From contig JAWKQE010000016.1 in the NCBI GenBank assembly GCA_041390305.1, forward strand, positions 62,001-126,000: a stretch of 64,000 nucleotides of DNA, read 5' to 3'. Positions 10,512 to 19,403 of the stretch are shown piece by piece. The notes beneath the pieces were generated by a model, which saw only the letters and a list, made by a program, of their open reading frames with translations, ran no database searches and was not told the DNA's origin. Position 1 is the first letter of the stretch. Each line of letters begins with the position of its first letter. This stretch comes from JACKCR01 sp041390305 (GTDB lineage Bacteria > Eisenbacteria > RBG-16-71-46 > CAIMUX01). The position numbers and the translations under genes are program-made.

Positions 10512-12734
10512 ATGACCACCAAGCCGCGACGATCCGCAGGAGTCTCTACCCTCGGCGCCCCAGTCGGCGCACGAGTCCCCATCCGCATCACCTGTCTCGT
10601 CCTGCTCGCCTGGGTCGCAGCTGCGCTCGTCCCTGGCGGGGGCACGGCCTGGGCCGCGCCGGACACGGTCGCCTTGAGCGCTGTCGGCTCGGGAGAGTTG
10701 CTCTGCCGGACCGCCGACGGCTTCACTCCGATGCCGATCCTCGGCATGGACGTCTCGATCGACATCACCGATGTGCTGGTCCGAGGGCGGCTCGACCAGG
10801 TCTTCCTGAATCCCGACCCGGTCGGCATCGAGGCCATCTACGTCTTCCCTCTCCCGGAGGACGCGGCGGTCGACGCGATGGAAATCCGAGTGGGAGACCG
10901 GATCGTCCGCGCCGTCGTCAGAGAGAGGCAGGAGGCCAGGCGAACGTACGAAGAAGCGCGCGACACGGGGCGGAAGGCCGCACTCATCGAAGAGGAACGG
11001 CCCAACCTGTTCACGGCTTCGGTCGCGAACATCGGCCCGGGCGAGACCGTGACCGTCCACCTCGAGTATCTGGAGGAGATCCGTCCGGAGGCCGATCGCT
11101 ACGGGCTGCACTTCCCTCTCACGCTCACGCCGCGGTACACGCCGGACGGGCAGAGCCCCGTCTCGCTTCCGGTCGCCGCGGGAAGTCCGGCCTCCATCGA
11201 TCCTCTTTGCGACGCGTCCACGGTTCAGCCACCGTTCTCGCAGCACGGGACCCCACTCGCGCCCCGCGCCATCATCGAGGTCCGCCTCTTCACGCCGCGG
11301 CCGTTCGCGCGCGTCGAATCCTCGTCGCACGACATCGTCACCGTGACCGAGGACGGACTCACCACCGTGCGCACGCGTCGCGAATCGGTGCGGGCAGACC
11401 GAGACTTCGTGCTGGAGTGGACCGTCGATCGAGGCGAGGAGCCGACGCCGTCGGTCTACGCGGAGGACGTGGGCGATGACCGCTTCCTCCTCCTGACCGT
11501 TCAACCGCCGCGCCCGGACGCAGCACGCGAGGTCGCGGCGGAAGTGTCGACGGAAACGCTGTTCGTACTCGACGTCTCCGGATCGATGGACGGGCCGTCG
11601 ATCGAACAGGCCCGCGAAGCGCTCGTCCACGCCGTGGACCGGCTCGGCCCGGGGGACGCGTTCAATGTTCTCTGGTTCAACGACAGGTACGGGAGCTTCG
11701 CCCCGGACTTCGTGCCCGTGACTCAGGACGAAGTGCGGCGCGCACGTTCCTGGATCCGACATCTCGAGGCGACGGGAGGAACCGAGATCCATCCCGCTTT
11801 CCTCCGCGCACTCGAACTCTGCCGCATGCAGCCGAACGACGGAACGACTCGCGGCGGCAGGCGGACCGAAGCGGGCGATTCCGGCGGAGCCGCAACACGT
11901 CCGGCGAGCCAGCGACGCATCGTGTTCCTCACCGACGGCGCCGTCTCGAACGAGGAAGCACTCCTCGCGGACGTCGTGGCGAAGCGGGGAGAGGTCCGCA
12001 TCCACGTCGTGGGAATCGGACACGCGCCGAACCGGTTCCTCATGCAGAAACTCGCGGAAGAGGGCCGAGGACTCCTGACCTCGATCGGCGGCACGGAAGA
12101 AGTCGGTCCACGGATCGAGGCGTTCCTCGAACGGATCGACCGTCCGGTTCTGACCGACCTCACCTTGTCGGGCCTTCCCCCGAACGCAGAGCTCGTTCCC
12201 GCCACGCTCCCGGATCTCTACGTGGATGGCGCTCTCCAGGTGAGCGTCAGGGTCCCAGGTGGAGCGCGAAACGGAGTGAACCCATCCTATGACGGACTTC
12301 GCCTCTCCGGACGCGCTGGAGGTACGCCGTGGCAGCACGACGTTCGGATGCTCGAAGTCGGCCACGGCTCCGGAATCGGCACTCGGTGGGCGAGATTCCA
12401 GGTCGACGATGCCCTCGGTCGTCTCCGCCGGGGGGCGGACTCGGGAGCGATCCGCACGGAAGTGATCGCCCTCGGGCTCGGCTTCCACATCGTGACGCCG
12501 TACACGAGTCTCGTCGCGGTCGAGGAGATCGCAACCGCGGCGACACCGGCCGTTCCCGCTCCCGTTGCGAACGCACTGCCGGCCGGATCCACCCTCGGTT
12601 CGGCGATCGGCGGCGGCCTGCCGCGGGGCGGCACGAACGAACCCCTCTGGACTCTGCTCGGTTGGATCGCGCTCGGCCTCGGCGCGTCCCTCGCGTTCCT
12701 CGCGGGAACCGCGAAGTTGGGAGGTGCACGGTGA
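10512..12734 (+). CDS. VIT and VWA domain protein, predicted sortase target
   Basis: Exported protein of 740 residues. A long signal peptide ends near AWAAP (about residue 49). The VIT domain follows (VFLNPDPVGIEAIYVFPLPE), then a VWA domain with an intact MIDAS motif DVSGSMD near residue 357 and the later TGGTEI element. The C-terminus has LPRGGTNEP, a hydrophobic segment of about 20 residues and a short basic tail, the layout of a sortase substrate, although the usual LPxTG is changed. This is the architecture of the 'marine proteobacterial sortase target' family. The downstream gene, overlapping by four bases, encodes the matching class GN sortase. Likely a surface-anchored adhesion or ligand-binding protein. 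Confidence 0.85.
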   Translation: MTTKPRRSAGVSTLGAPVGARVPIRITCLVLLAWVAAALVPGGGTAWAAPDTVALSAVGSGELLCRTADGFTPMPILGMDVSIDITDVLVRGRLDQVFLNPDPVGIEAIYVFPLPEDAAVDAMEIRVGDRIVRAVVRERQEARRTYEEARDTGRKAALIEEERPNLFTASVANIGPGETVTVHLEYLEEIRPEADRYGLHFPLTLTPRYTPDGQSPVSLPVAAGSPASIDPLCDASTVQPPFSQHGTPLAPRAIIEVRLFTPRPFARVESSSHDIVTVTEDGLTTVRTRRESVRADRDFVLEWTVDRGEEPTPSVYAEDVGDDRFLLLTVQPPRPDAAREVAAEVSTETLFVLDVSGSMDGPSIEQAREALVHAVDRLGPGDAFNVLWFNDRYGSFAPDFVPVTQDEVRRARSWIRHLEATGGTEIHPAFLRALELCRMQPNDGTTRGGRRTEAGDSGGAATRPASQRRIVFLTDGAVSNEEALLADVVAKRGEVRIHVVGIGHAPNRFLMQKLAEEGRGLLTSIGGTEEVGPRIEAFLERIDRPVLTDLTLSGLPPNAELVPATLPDLYVDGALQVSVRVPGGARNGVNPSYDGLRLSGRAGGTPWQHDVRMLEVGHGSGIGTRWARFQVDDALGRLRRGADSGAIRTEVIALGLGFHIVTPYTSLVAVEEIATAATPAVPAPVANALPAGSTLGSAIGGGLPRGGTNEPLWTLLGWIALGLGASLAFLAGTAKLGGAR

Positions 12735-13375
12735 CGGAGCTGACCATTCCTCGAGCCTCCTGGGGAGTCCGGGCGAGGTTTCCCCGACTCTGGCTCGTGA
12801 TCTTCTCTCTCGCGTTCCTCTCCGCCGGGGGCGTCCTCCTCGGACGGAAGACCTACCTCTGGATCAAGGGCGAGATCGCGGAGCGACGGATCGAGGCGGT
12901 GTTCGCGCGCGATCTGGAAGACGGTGTCTACCGACGTCCCTGGCCATGGGCGGACTTTCGAGTCCTGGCCCGGCTCGAGTTTCCGGCGCTGGACGCGACA
13001 CGGTCGGTGATCGAGGGCGCGTCGGGTACGAGTCTCGCCTTCGCGGTGGGACACGTCGACGGCACCTCACATCCCGGATGTGGCGGCAACGTCGTGTTGG
13101 CCGGTCATCGGGACGGCTCCTTCTCCATCCTCTCGCGACTCTCGGTTGGAGACGTAGTGAAGATCACGACGCGCGGCAGTGCGAGGAGCTACGCCGTCGA
13201 GAGTACGCAGGTCGTCCGAGCCGACGACGTGAGTTGGCTCGCGGAGGCGGGAGACGATCGACTGACGCTCGTCACGTGCTATCCGTTCGGCACGTGGGGC
13301 GAATCCGGACTCCGCTACGTCGTCGTCGCCCGCGGGTTCAGTGCGCTCACCGCCTCAGCCCATGACGGCGCATGA
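12731..13375 (+). CDS. class GN sortase
   Basis: Membrane-bound transpeptidase of 214 residues. The GTG at 12731 overlaps the stop of the VIT/VWA gene (GTGA), which fixes the start and implies translational coupling. One N-terminal membrane segment (LWLVIFSLAFLSAGGVLLG) is followed by the sortase barrel with the catalytic histidine in VVLAGHRDGSF, cysteine in LTLVTCYPFG, and a downstream arginine in SGLRYVVVA. Expected to cleave and anchor the neighbouring VIT/VWA protein; class GN sortases are found in Gram-negatives as just such two-gene units. Its last 29 bases overlap the end of the convergent response-regulator gene. Confidence 0.9.
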   Translation: MTELTIPRASWGVRARFPRLWLVIFSLAFLSAGGVLLGRKTYLWIKGEIAERRIEAVFARDLEDGVYRRPWPWADFRVLARLEFPALDATRSVIEGASGTSLAFAVGHVDGTSHPGCGGNVVLAGHRDGSFSILSRLSVGDVVKITTRGSARSYAVESTQVVRADDVSWLAEAGDDRLTLVTCYPFGTWGESGLRYVVVARGFSALTASAHDGA

Positions 13376-14807
13376 TCTTGAGCAGGCTCGAATGATCGGC
13401 GAGGCCGAGCTCGGCCGCGGTGTTCGTGATGTGCCACCCGTTCCGTTCCAGCGCCGCGAGCACGATCCCGCGCTCGGCATCCGCTTTGAGATCCTTGAGA
13501 GTGCCCGCCTCGACTCCGGAAGCGTGGTCCGGTCCTCGCTGGTCGGCGTGCGGGCGGCTGGGATTCGGGATGCCGGAATCGCCGCCGCTCGAGTCTCGTC
13601 CGTCCGGACCCCGGCCGCCCACGCCTGCACCGACGTGCAGGTTTCCCTCCCCGATCCCTCGCGGCACGTGTTCCGCTTCCACCGGATGATCTCCTGCGTC
13701 GAGGATCATCCGCTCGACGACGTTCCTTAGTTCGCGCACGTTGTTCCGCTGCCATCCATGCCGCGAGAGGCGGGAGAGCGCCGCGTCCGTGATCCCCTGG
13801 GGACGCATCCCGAAGCGCTCGTAGATCCCCGCGGCGAGGTGACGCGCGAGGAGCGGGATGTCGCTCAGCCGCTCGCGTAGCGGCGGCACGCGCAGCACGT
13901 GGACTTCGAGACGGTAGTAGAGGTCTTCCCGAAACCTCTCGTTCGCGACCTCGTGTTCCAGGTCCCGATGGGTCGCCGCGATGACGCGGGCGTCGAACGG
14001 CAGCTCCTCGTTGCTGCCGAGTCGCCGGACTTTCTCCTCCTCCATCACGCGAAGGAGCTTGGCCTGGGTCGGAAGTGGCAGTTCCCCGATCTCGTCGAGG
14101 AAGAGGCTCCCACCCTGCGCGGCTTCGAACGCACCGGCCCGTCGCTTGTCAGCGCCGGTGAATGCGCCCCGTTCGTGTCCGAAGAGTTCGCTCTCGACGA
14201 GGTTCTCGGGAAGGGCGGCACAGTTAATGGCGAGGAACGGTCCCCGCCGTCCGCTCTGCCGATGCAGCTCGCGGGCGACCAGCTCCTTTCCTGTCCCACT
14301 CTCGCCGAGAATCAACACGGGGCTCGGGATCGGCGCGAGGCGACGGATCCGAGAGCGGAGTTCCTCCACCGCCTGGCTCTCGCCGACCAGGGCGGAGTCC
14401 ACGCCGCTCTGTCGGCGCCAGGTCTCGATCTCTGACTCCAGCCGCCACCGATCGAGCGCGTTCCGGATCTCCTGTACGACCCGCTCGATCGACTCGGACT
14501 TGTCCACGAAACCGAAGGCGCCCGAACGGACCGCGCGGATGCAGCGATCGAAGTCGCCCGTGCCGGTGTAGACGATGATCGGAATCCGGATGCCCTCGTC
14601 CTGGAGTGCGTCCAACACCTGGAAGCCGTCGAGGTCGGGCATTTCCAGATCGAGCACCACGCAGTCGATGCCGCCGGCACCGATCTTCGACAGCGCCTCA
14701 CGTCCTCCGGTCGCCACCTCCGTCTCGAAGCCGCCGATCCGTCCGAGGTCATACGCGTACTGCTCCCGCATCGCCGCGTTGTCGTCGACTACGAGAATCC
14801 TCGGCAT
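13347..14807 (-). CDS. sigma54-dependent response regulator, NtrC family
   Basis: Protein of 486 residues with a receiver domain (phosphoacceptor Asp53 in VVLDLEMPD, acidic pair VVDDN), an AAA+ domain (Walker A GESGTGKE, sigma54-contact loop GAFTGA, Walker B GGSLFLDEIGEL, arginine finger region RFREDLYYRL) and a C-terminal Fis-type helix-turn-helix (ERNGWHITNTAAELGL). A 60-residue Gly/Pro/Ser/Asp-rich linker near residues 390-445 separates AAA+ from the DNA-binding domain. It should activate sigma54 promoters when phosphorylated by the kinase encoded 25 bases upstream. Targets are not evident here. Confidence 0.95.
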   Translation of the reverse strand: MPRILVVDDNAAMREQYAYDLGRIGGFETEVATGGREALSKIGAGGIDCVVLDLEMPDLDGFQVLDALQDEGIRIPIIVYTGTGDFDRCIRAVRSGAFGFVDKSESIERVVQEIRNALDRWRLESEIETWRRQSGVDSALVGESQAVEELRSRIRRLAPIPSPVLILGESGTGKELVARELHRQSGRRGPFLAINCAALPENLVESELFGHERGAFTGADKRRAGAFEAAQGGSLFLDEIGELPLPTQAKLLRVMEEEKVRRLGSNEELPFDARVIAATHRDLEHEVANERFREDLYYRLEVHVLRVPPLRERLSDIPLLARHLAAGIYERFGMRPQGITDAALSRLSRHGWQRNNVRELRNVVERMILDAGDHPVEAEHVPRGIGEGNLHVGAGVGGRGPDGRDSSGGDSGIPNPSRPHADQRGPDHASGVEAGTLKDLKADAERGIVLAALERNGWHITNTAAELGLADHSSLLKIMRRHGLRR

Positions 14808-14832
14808 CGCTCACTCCTCCCCAGCAACCATC

Positions 14833-16494
14833 TCATCCTCCCCAGACGGGAAGGAGGAGACGAAACGTCGTGCCCGCGCCCGGTGAACTCTCCACGTCGA
14901 TCGATCCACCGAAGTCCGTGACGAGACGGCGAACGATGGAGAGTCCGAGGCCGGTGCCGTCCGGACGCGTGCTGTAGAAAGGCTCGAACACGCGCGCCAC
15001 CGTGTCCTCGTCCATACCCGGGCCTTCGTCCCGGAACTCCAACTCGACCCAGCGCCGGTCTCGTCTCACCGTCTCCGACGCCGTGACGCCGATGCGTGGT
15101 CGACTTGCGGGCGTCGCGCCAGACAGCATCGCGTCGATCGCGTTGCGGGCGAGATTCTCGAGCACGCGGCGCAGACCGAGTTCGTCCCCCTGCACCGGAG
15201 GCGTGTCCTGCCCCACCTTCACCCTCACCTCGAGTCCATGGTGGGCCGTCTCCCAGGAGCGGGCGAGATCCGGCACGAGGTCCTGGAGACGCACGGCGAC
15301 CAACGGCGTGCGCTGCGTGATTCGTGCGTACTGCGTCGACAACCCTTCGAGATACGCGAGCCCCGACTCCAGGGTTCCGAACCGTTCCCGAAACACGCCC
15401 GCGAGCTGGCCCGGCTCCCGCTCCGCGACTTCGTCCAGGTGCCGGATCACACCCCGAAGCGGCACGACGCCGTTTCTCACGTCGTGATGAACCTGACGGG
15501 CGATCTCACCGACCGTTGCGCGCCGCTCCGCTTCCCGGAGCTTCTCGGACGAGTCTTCGAGTCGACGGATCATCGAGCCGATGAACGTCTCCAGCTCTCC
15601 GAACTCGTCGGATCGGTCTGCCTCGAACCTCACCCGACTCCGCCCCAAGCGGACTTCGAGCGTCTTGTCGATCAGATGGCGCACGGGTCGGTCGATCCAC
15701 CGGGATACGATGATGGAGAGGAAGAGTCCGGCGGCCAGACTCGCGGCGAGCCCTCCGAGGAGGGTTCGGTCGAGGCTGCGGCGCGCGGTCTGGAGTTCGG
15801 GATCATCGACCACGATCCCCTCTGCCACGTCGCGCCTGTCTCCCGTTCGCAGGTCGATCCGGACGACTGGTATTGCTCGATCGAAGTTCGACGAAGTCGC
15901 GGGCTTGCGTTCGACGTCCGGAACGGCACCGTCCGCGGCGCCGCCGTCCTCCACCCCGACTTCGTCCGCGACGCCGCCCCAAACGACGAGCGTTCGCTCT
16001 CCGATCCGCACGCTCCGCGCGACGGCCCAACCCTGACTCGATCCGTGCTCGGTGGGAACTTCGACACGCACGACGCCCCCGCTCAACCCACGAAAGCCGG
16101 AGCGTTCCGTCCCATAGGACGAACGGAACTGGGCGGAGCTCAACACGTGCCCGTCCTCCGAGAGGATCTCGAGATAGTCGAGTCCGGTGAGGAACACGAT
16201 CCGGGGGGCATGGTCGACGAGATCACGGCGCGCCTCGGGCGACTGGCCGAGGAGCGCGAGCCGGAACGCGGAGTCCCGTTCCAAATGCGTCGCGACGGCC
16301 GCGACCCTCGACACGATGTCTTCGTTGCGCTGGACGACCCGGGACTGGAACCGGCTCCACTCCGCCTCGACTCTCTCCTGGTGATCCACCTCCAGGTTCT
16401 GGATCAACTCCGAGCGCGCCCAGTATCCGAGGCCCGTGAGCAACAGGCCGAAGACCGCGAAGACCGCGAGAAAGACCCGCGCGCGAAAGCTCAT
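14833..16494 (-). CDS. membrane sensor histidine kinase
   Basis: Protein of 553 residues. Membrane segment 1 lies at residues 7-24, then a periplasmic sensor of about 215 residues (low-complexity Gly/Asp/Val stretch near 180-195), membrane segment 2 near 246-267, a HAMP domain near 268-320, and a dimerisation helix with phosphoacceptor in VGEIARQVHHDVRNGVVPL (His336 or His337). The ATPase domain has N-box NLARNAIDAML, G1 DEGPGMDED, F-box FEPFYST and G2 GTGLGLSIV. Its start overlaps the stop of the lipoprotein gene by four bases (ATGA), so kinase and lipoprotein are translationally coupled. It is the cognate partner of the NtrC-type regulator downstream. Confidence 0.93.
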   Translation of the reverse strand: MSFRARVFLAVFAVFGLLLTGLGYWARSELIQNLEVDHQERVEAEWSRFQSRVVQRNEDIVSRVAAVATHLERDSAFRLALLGQSPEARRDLVDHAPRIVFLTGLDYLEILSEDGHVLSSAQFRSSYGTERSGFRGLSGGVVRVEVPTEHGSSQGWAVARSVRIGERTLVVWGGVADEVGVEDGGAADGAVPDVERKPATSSNFDRAIPVVRIDLRTGDRRDVAEGIVVDDPELQTARRSLDRTLLGGLAASLAAGLFLSIIVSRWIDRPVRHLIDKTLEVRLGRSRVRFEADRSDEFGELETFIGSMIRRLEDSSEKLREAERRATVGEIARQVHHDVRNGVVPLRGVIRHLDEVAEREPGQLAGVFRERFGTLESGLAYLEGLSTQYARITQRTPLVAVRLQDLVPDLARSWETAHHGLEVRVKVGQDTPPVQGDELGLRRVLENLARNAIDAMLSGATPASRPRIGVTASETVRRDRRWVELEFRDEGPGMDEDTVARVFEPFYSTRPDGTGLGLSIVRRLVTDFGGSIDVESSPGAGTTFRLLLPVWGG

Positions 16495-18086
16495 GGCGCC
16501 GTCGATCCGACTCCCGGAGCGATCGCCGCTCCTTCGGCGACACTGGATGCGTCGAATCGCGGGACCCCGGTACCGGTCAGCCGGACGCCGCGCAGCTGCG
16601 GTGAGGTCAGGAGGCTCGGGCGGCTCTGGAGGAGCGAAACGATGCCGATCTGCATTTCGCCCTCCATGTCGAGCCAGTGCTGGGAGAGCGCGGACAGGTT
16701 CGGTGCACTCACTCCGCGGGCGATCGGGAGAACCACGGCCTGCCCGGGACGGAGCCGCTCGTGCGGCGCGTCATCGGTACGTACGACCGTATCGGCAGTC
16801 CAGAGCGCGGCGAGACGGCGTGCAATCCGTTCGGCCTCCGGCAGACCACCCGTCTCGATCGGACCGAAGCCGAGAAGTCGTCCGGACTGAGGTGCGCGCC
16901 CGAAGTCAGGCTTTGCCTCCCCTCCAGCAGCCTCTGCGGACTCCTGTCGCTCGAGGATGACGAACTCTTCGATCGTCGGGCTGGCGGTTCGCTCTTCGGC
17001 CACCTCGAACTCGGTCCACGGAGTGGCCGCCTCGCTCGACGTCAGCTCCGCCAACTCGGCGAGCGGTAGGCCTTCGGGCACGGGGCCGGCGACGAGGAGC
17101 ACATACCCTCGATCCTCCGGCAGCTCATGGTTCACGAGACCCGCTTTGGTCAGGAATCGGATCGACTCCAGGTCTCGGACGAATGTTGCATCGATCGGAG
17201 GACTCACCGTGGCCGCGTCACGCGGGTCGGCTCCGCCCGCGAAGCGGAACACCACCGGCCGCCTGCCTTCGGCATCCGGCCCCGGCACGACCGGCTTCAG
17301 CTCTTCGAGCGACTTCCCCGTCGAAGAGAGGAGCTTCTCGACCCGTTCCTCGACCGGAGCCGAGAGCCAGTCGTCGCCGTCGTGGGGAGCTTCGGCCGCG
17401 TAGTTCGGGTTGGGCTCGAACCGTTGGCTGCCCGGCTGAGAGCGTCCGAGAGGCGCCGCCATCGGGCCGGCGCCGATCGGAAGCGTATCGTCAGAACGGT
17501 AGCTCACGACCGCGAAGGGCGCTTCCGCGAGCAACCGCGGGACGTCGAGGTCGGCCGTCGGAGCCTGGACCACGATGTCCCTCGGGCCCTGAACGCGAAC
17601 GACGAGCGCACTGCTGCCGTTCCACACGGCCAGGCTCGGATGCCGCTTCTTGGCCAACGCCCAACTCCGAACGACGTCGACCGCCTCGAGGGAGGTTCCG
17701 TCCGAGAACCGGAGCCCGTGCCGCAAGTGGATCTTCCAGACCTTTTCCTTCGTGGAGTAGATCTGATCGGCCAGCATCGGAACCAGCTGCCCCGCCCCAT
17801 CGATCCTCGTCAGGCCGACGTAGAGTTCGCCGAACACGATCCGTTCGGAGTCGTTGGTGGGCACGGGAGCGTGGAGGGGCGAAACCGGCTCGGGAAGGAA
17901 GACGTTCGTCACCCCGGCGGCATCGGGGGACGGTTCGATGATCCACTGCAGTGGGGCGGAGGCTCCCGGCCCGTTGGTGCCGGGACCGGCTGGAGGCGCG
18001 GTTCCACACCCAACCGAGAGAATCAAGGCCACCAAGGCGACCAGTGACGACACCGTCACCGGCCAGGTCCCGCTCGAACGATCCAC
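16491..18086 (-). CDS. family 5 (oligopeptide-type) solute-binding lipoprotein
   Basis: Lipoprotein of 531 residues with signal peptide and lipobox ILSVGC near residues 23-27. The family 5 substrate-binding signature is clear in the first third: ERIVFGELYVGLTRIDGAGQ, LVPMLADQI, WKIHLRHGLRFSDGTSLEA and VVRSWALA. The second half is divergent, and the usual pocket region is interrupted by acidic low-complexity sequence (VEERVEKLL... EAAGGEAKPD). No ABC permease or ATPase gene is near; it is instead first in an operon with a histidine kinase and response regulator. The likely role is as a periplasmic ligand receptor that hands the signal to the kinase (inference). Confidence 0.8.
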   Translation of the reverse strand: MDRSSGTWPVTVSSLVALVALILSVGCGTAPPAGPGTNGPGASAPLQWIIEPSPDAAGVTNVFLPEPVSPLHAPVPTNDSERIVFGELYVGLTRIDGAGQLVPMLADQIYSTKEKVWKIHLRHGLRFSDGTSLEAVDVVRSWALAKKRHPSLAVWNGSSALVVRVQGPRDIVVQAPTADLDVPRLLAEAPFAVVSYRSDDTLPIGAGPMAAPLGRSQPGSQRFEPNPNYAAEAPHDGDDWLSAPVEERVEKLLSSTGKSLEELKPVVPGPDAEGRRPVVFRFAGGADPRDAATVSPPIDATFVRDLESIRFLTKAGLVNHELPEDRGYVLLVAGPVPEGLPLAELAELTSSEAATPWTEFEVAEERTASPTIEEFVILERQESAEAAGGEAKPDFGRAPQSGRLLGFGPIETGGLPEAERIARRLAALWTADTVVRTDDAPHERLRPGQAVVLPIARGVSAPNLSALSQHWLDMEGEMQIGIVSLLQSRPSLLTSPQLRGVRLTGTGVPRFDASSVAEGAAIAPGVGSTAP

Positions 18087-18152
18087 GCCACCTCCTCTGG
18101 TTCCGTCCGACGTCGACGACGGATCTCGAGGGTAGCCTACCGTCTCGAGGCG

Positions 18153-18539
18153 CTATGCGTGAACGTCCGCTTTCAGCGCGGTTCCCCCGCCCTCGTCCCG
18201 GAGCAGGTACCAGAGCGTGAGACCACCGACCACGGTGCCGATCGGGAACTTGACCAGACTGACGGCGGCGATCACCAATGCCGGGATCCGGGCCCAGGGA
18301 CGCATCCGCCAGAGCCCGGCACCGACGACGAGGAACACGATCGAGAAGAGGAGAAGAAACGAAGCGAACCCGCCGAAGATCCCGATCTCGAGCGCCGTGA
18401 TCCAGACATCCTCTTCGGCCAGCGCGGCGACTCCGATGAGGCCGCCGACTCCGAGCATGGTGAGGAGTCCGAGTAGGCACGAGGCGGAGAGAAAGAAGTG
18501 CCAGATGGCGAGAAAGGTGATTCCGTCGGGTCGTTTCAT
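18153..18539 (-). CDS. small membrane protein, unknown function
   Basis: Protein of 128 residues starting at the ATG at 18539 (AGGCCCCC upstream); the in-frame upstream extension is Arg/Pro-rich and is taken as non-coding. Four hydrophobic segments: residues 8-35, 45-70 region after the acidic AEEDVW turn, and two near 75-118, with WRMRPWARIPALVIAAVSL in the third-to-fourth loop. The pattern is that of small DUF-type integral membrane proteins often annotated only as hypothetical. It is divergent from the YigZ gene, which starts 93 bases away. Confidence 0.6.
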   Translation of the reverse strand: MKRPDGITFLAIWHFFLSASCLLGLLTMLGVGGLIGVAALAEEDVWITALEIGIFGGFASFLLLFSIVFLVVGAGLWRMRPWARIPALVIAAVSLVKFPIGTVVGGLTLWYLLRDEGGGTALKADVHA

Positions 18540-18631
18540 AGGGGGCCTCCATCGAGTGCTCTGCCTGGGCGCACTCCGACCGAAGCTACCGATGTCGGGC
18601 GAAATGATTCGGATCCGGGTACACTCCGGCC

Positions 18632-19279
18632 ATGACCCAGCTGCCCCCCCCGACTCCGTCAGACCAGTACGCCTCGATCGAGAATGGCCCGGAAGTCGAG
18701 ACCAAGGTGAAGGGATCTCGATTCCTCGGTCAGGTCTTCCGGGCACCGGATGCGGAGTCGGCAGGTCTCGCCCTCGCCGCAATCCGAAAGCAGTACTACG
18801 ACGCCACCCATCACTGCTCCGCCTTCCGGGTCGGCGCCCCGGAATCCGCCGAGGAGCGCTCGGACGACGACGGCGAACCCTCGGGAACCGCCGGTGTTCC
18901 CATCCTGGGCGCGATCCGTCGAGAGGATCTGTTCGACGTGTTCGTCGTGGTCACTCGCTACTTCGGCGGAACGAAACTCGGCACGGGCGGGCTCGTCCGC
19001 GCCTACGGGGACTCCGCCCGGGAGGCGCTCGCCGCCACGCCGCGGCGGACGGTATGGCGCGAGTCGACGCTCGAGATCGGCACCACCTACGAGGATGTCG
19101 GTGCGGTCGAGGCCGTGCTCGCCCGGGAGGGGCGTCATCTCCGTAACGTCGAGCGGGAGTTCCTGGATCAGGTCAGGTTTCGCGTCACCCTCCTCCGTTC
19201 GCAGGTCTCTTCTCTCGAGGCAATCCTGACGGAGGCCACGGCGGGACGGGCCGCGGTCCAGGACTCGCCCCAAGGCTGA
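18632..19279 (+). CDS. YigZ/IMPACT family protein
   Basis: Cytoplasmic protein of 215 residues. The N-terminal UPF0029 domain carries KVKGSRFLGQ, HHCSAFRVG, DDDGEPSGTAG and VVVTRYFGGTKLGTGGLVRAYG, the hallmark block of the family; the C-terminal ferredoxin-like DUF1949 domain covers about residues 145-205. Relatives include E. coli YigZ and the eukaryotic translation regulator IMPACT; the bacterial biochemical role is not settled. Normal length and intact frame. Confidence 0.92.
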   Translation: MTQLPPPTPSDQYASIENGPEVETKVKGSRFLGQVFRAPDAESAGLALAAIRKQYYDATHHCSAFRVGAPESAEERSDDDGEPSGTAGVPILGAIRREDLFDVFVVVTRYFGGTKLGTGGLVRAYGDSAREALAATPRRTVWRESTLEIGTTYEDVGAVEAVLAREGRHLRNVEREFLDQVRFRVTLLRSQVSSLEAILTEATAGRAAVQDSPQG

Positions 19280-19403
19280 GGGGCCCGTCACCTCCACGTG
19301 GCCGGCAAGGATCCACTGGCCAACAACGATCCGCACCCGAACCCGAATCGAGAGCGAAGTTTTTTGACGCAACCTTGTCGCTCAGAATTCGTATCTTCCG
19401 GGT

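Noticed and set aside
16491..18086. Complete peptide ABC transporter locus
   Set aside because: Only the binding protein is present; the following genes are kinase and regulator, and the ABC genes at 19-23 kb are exporter-type and on the other strand.
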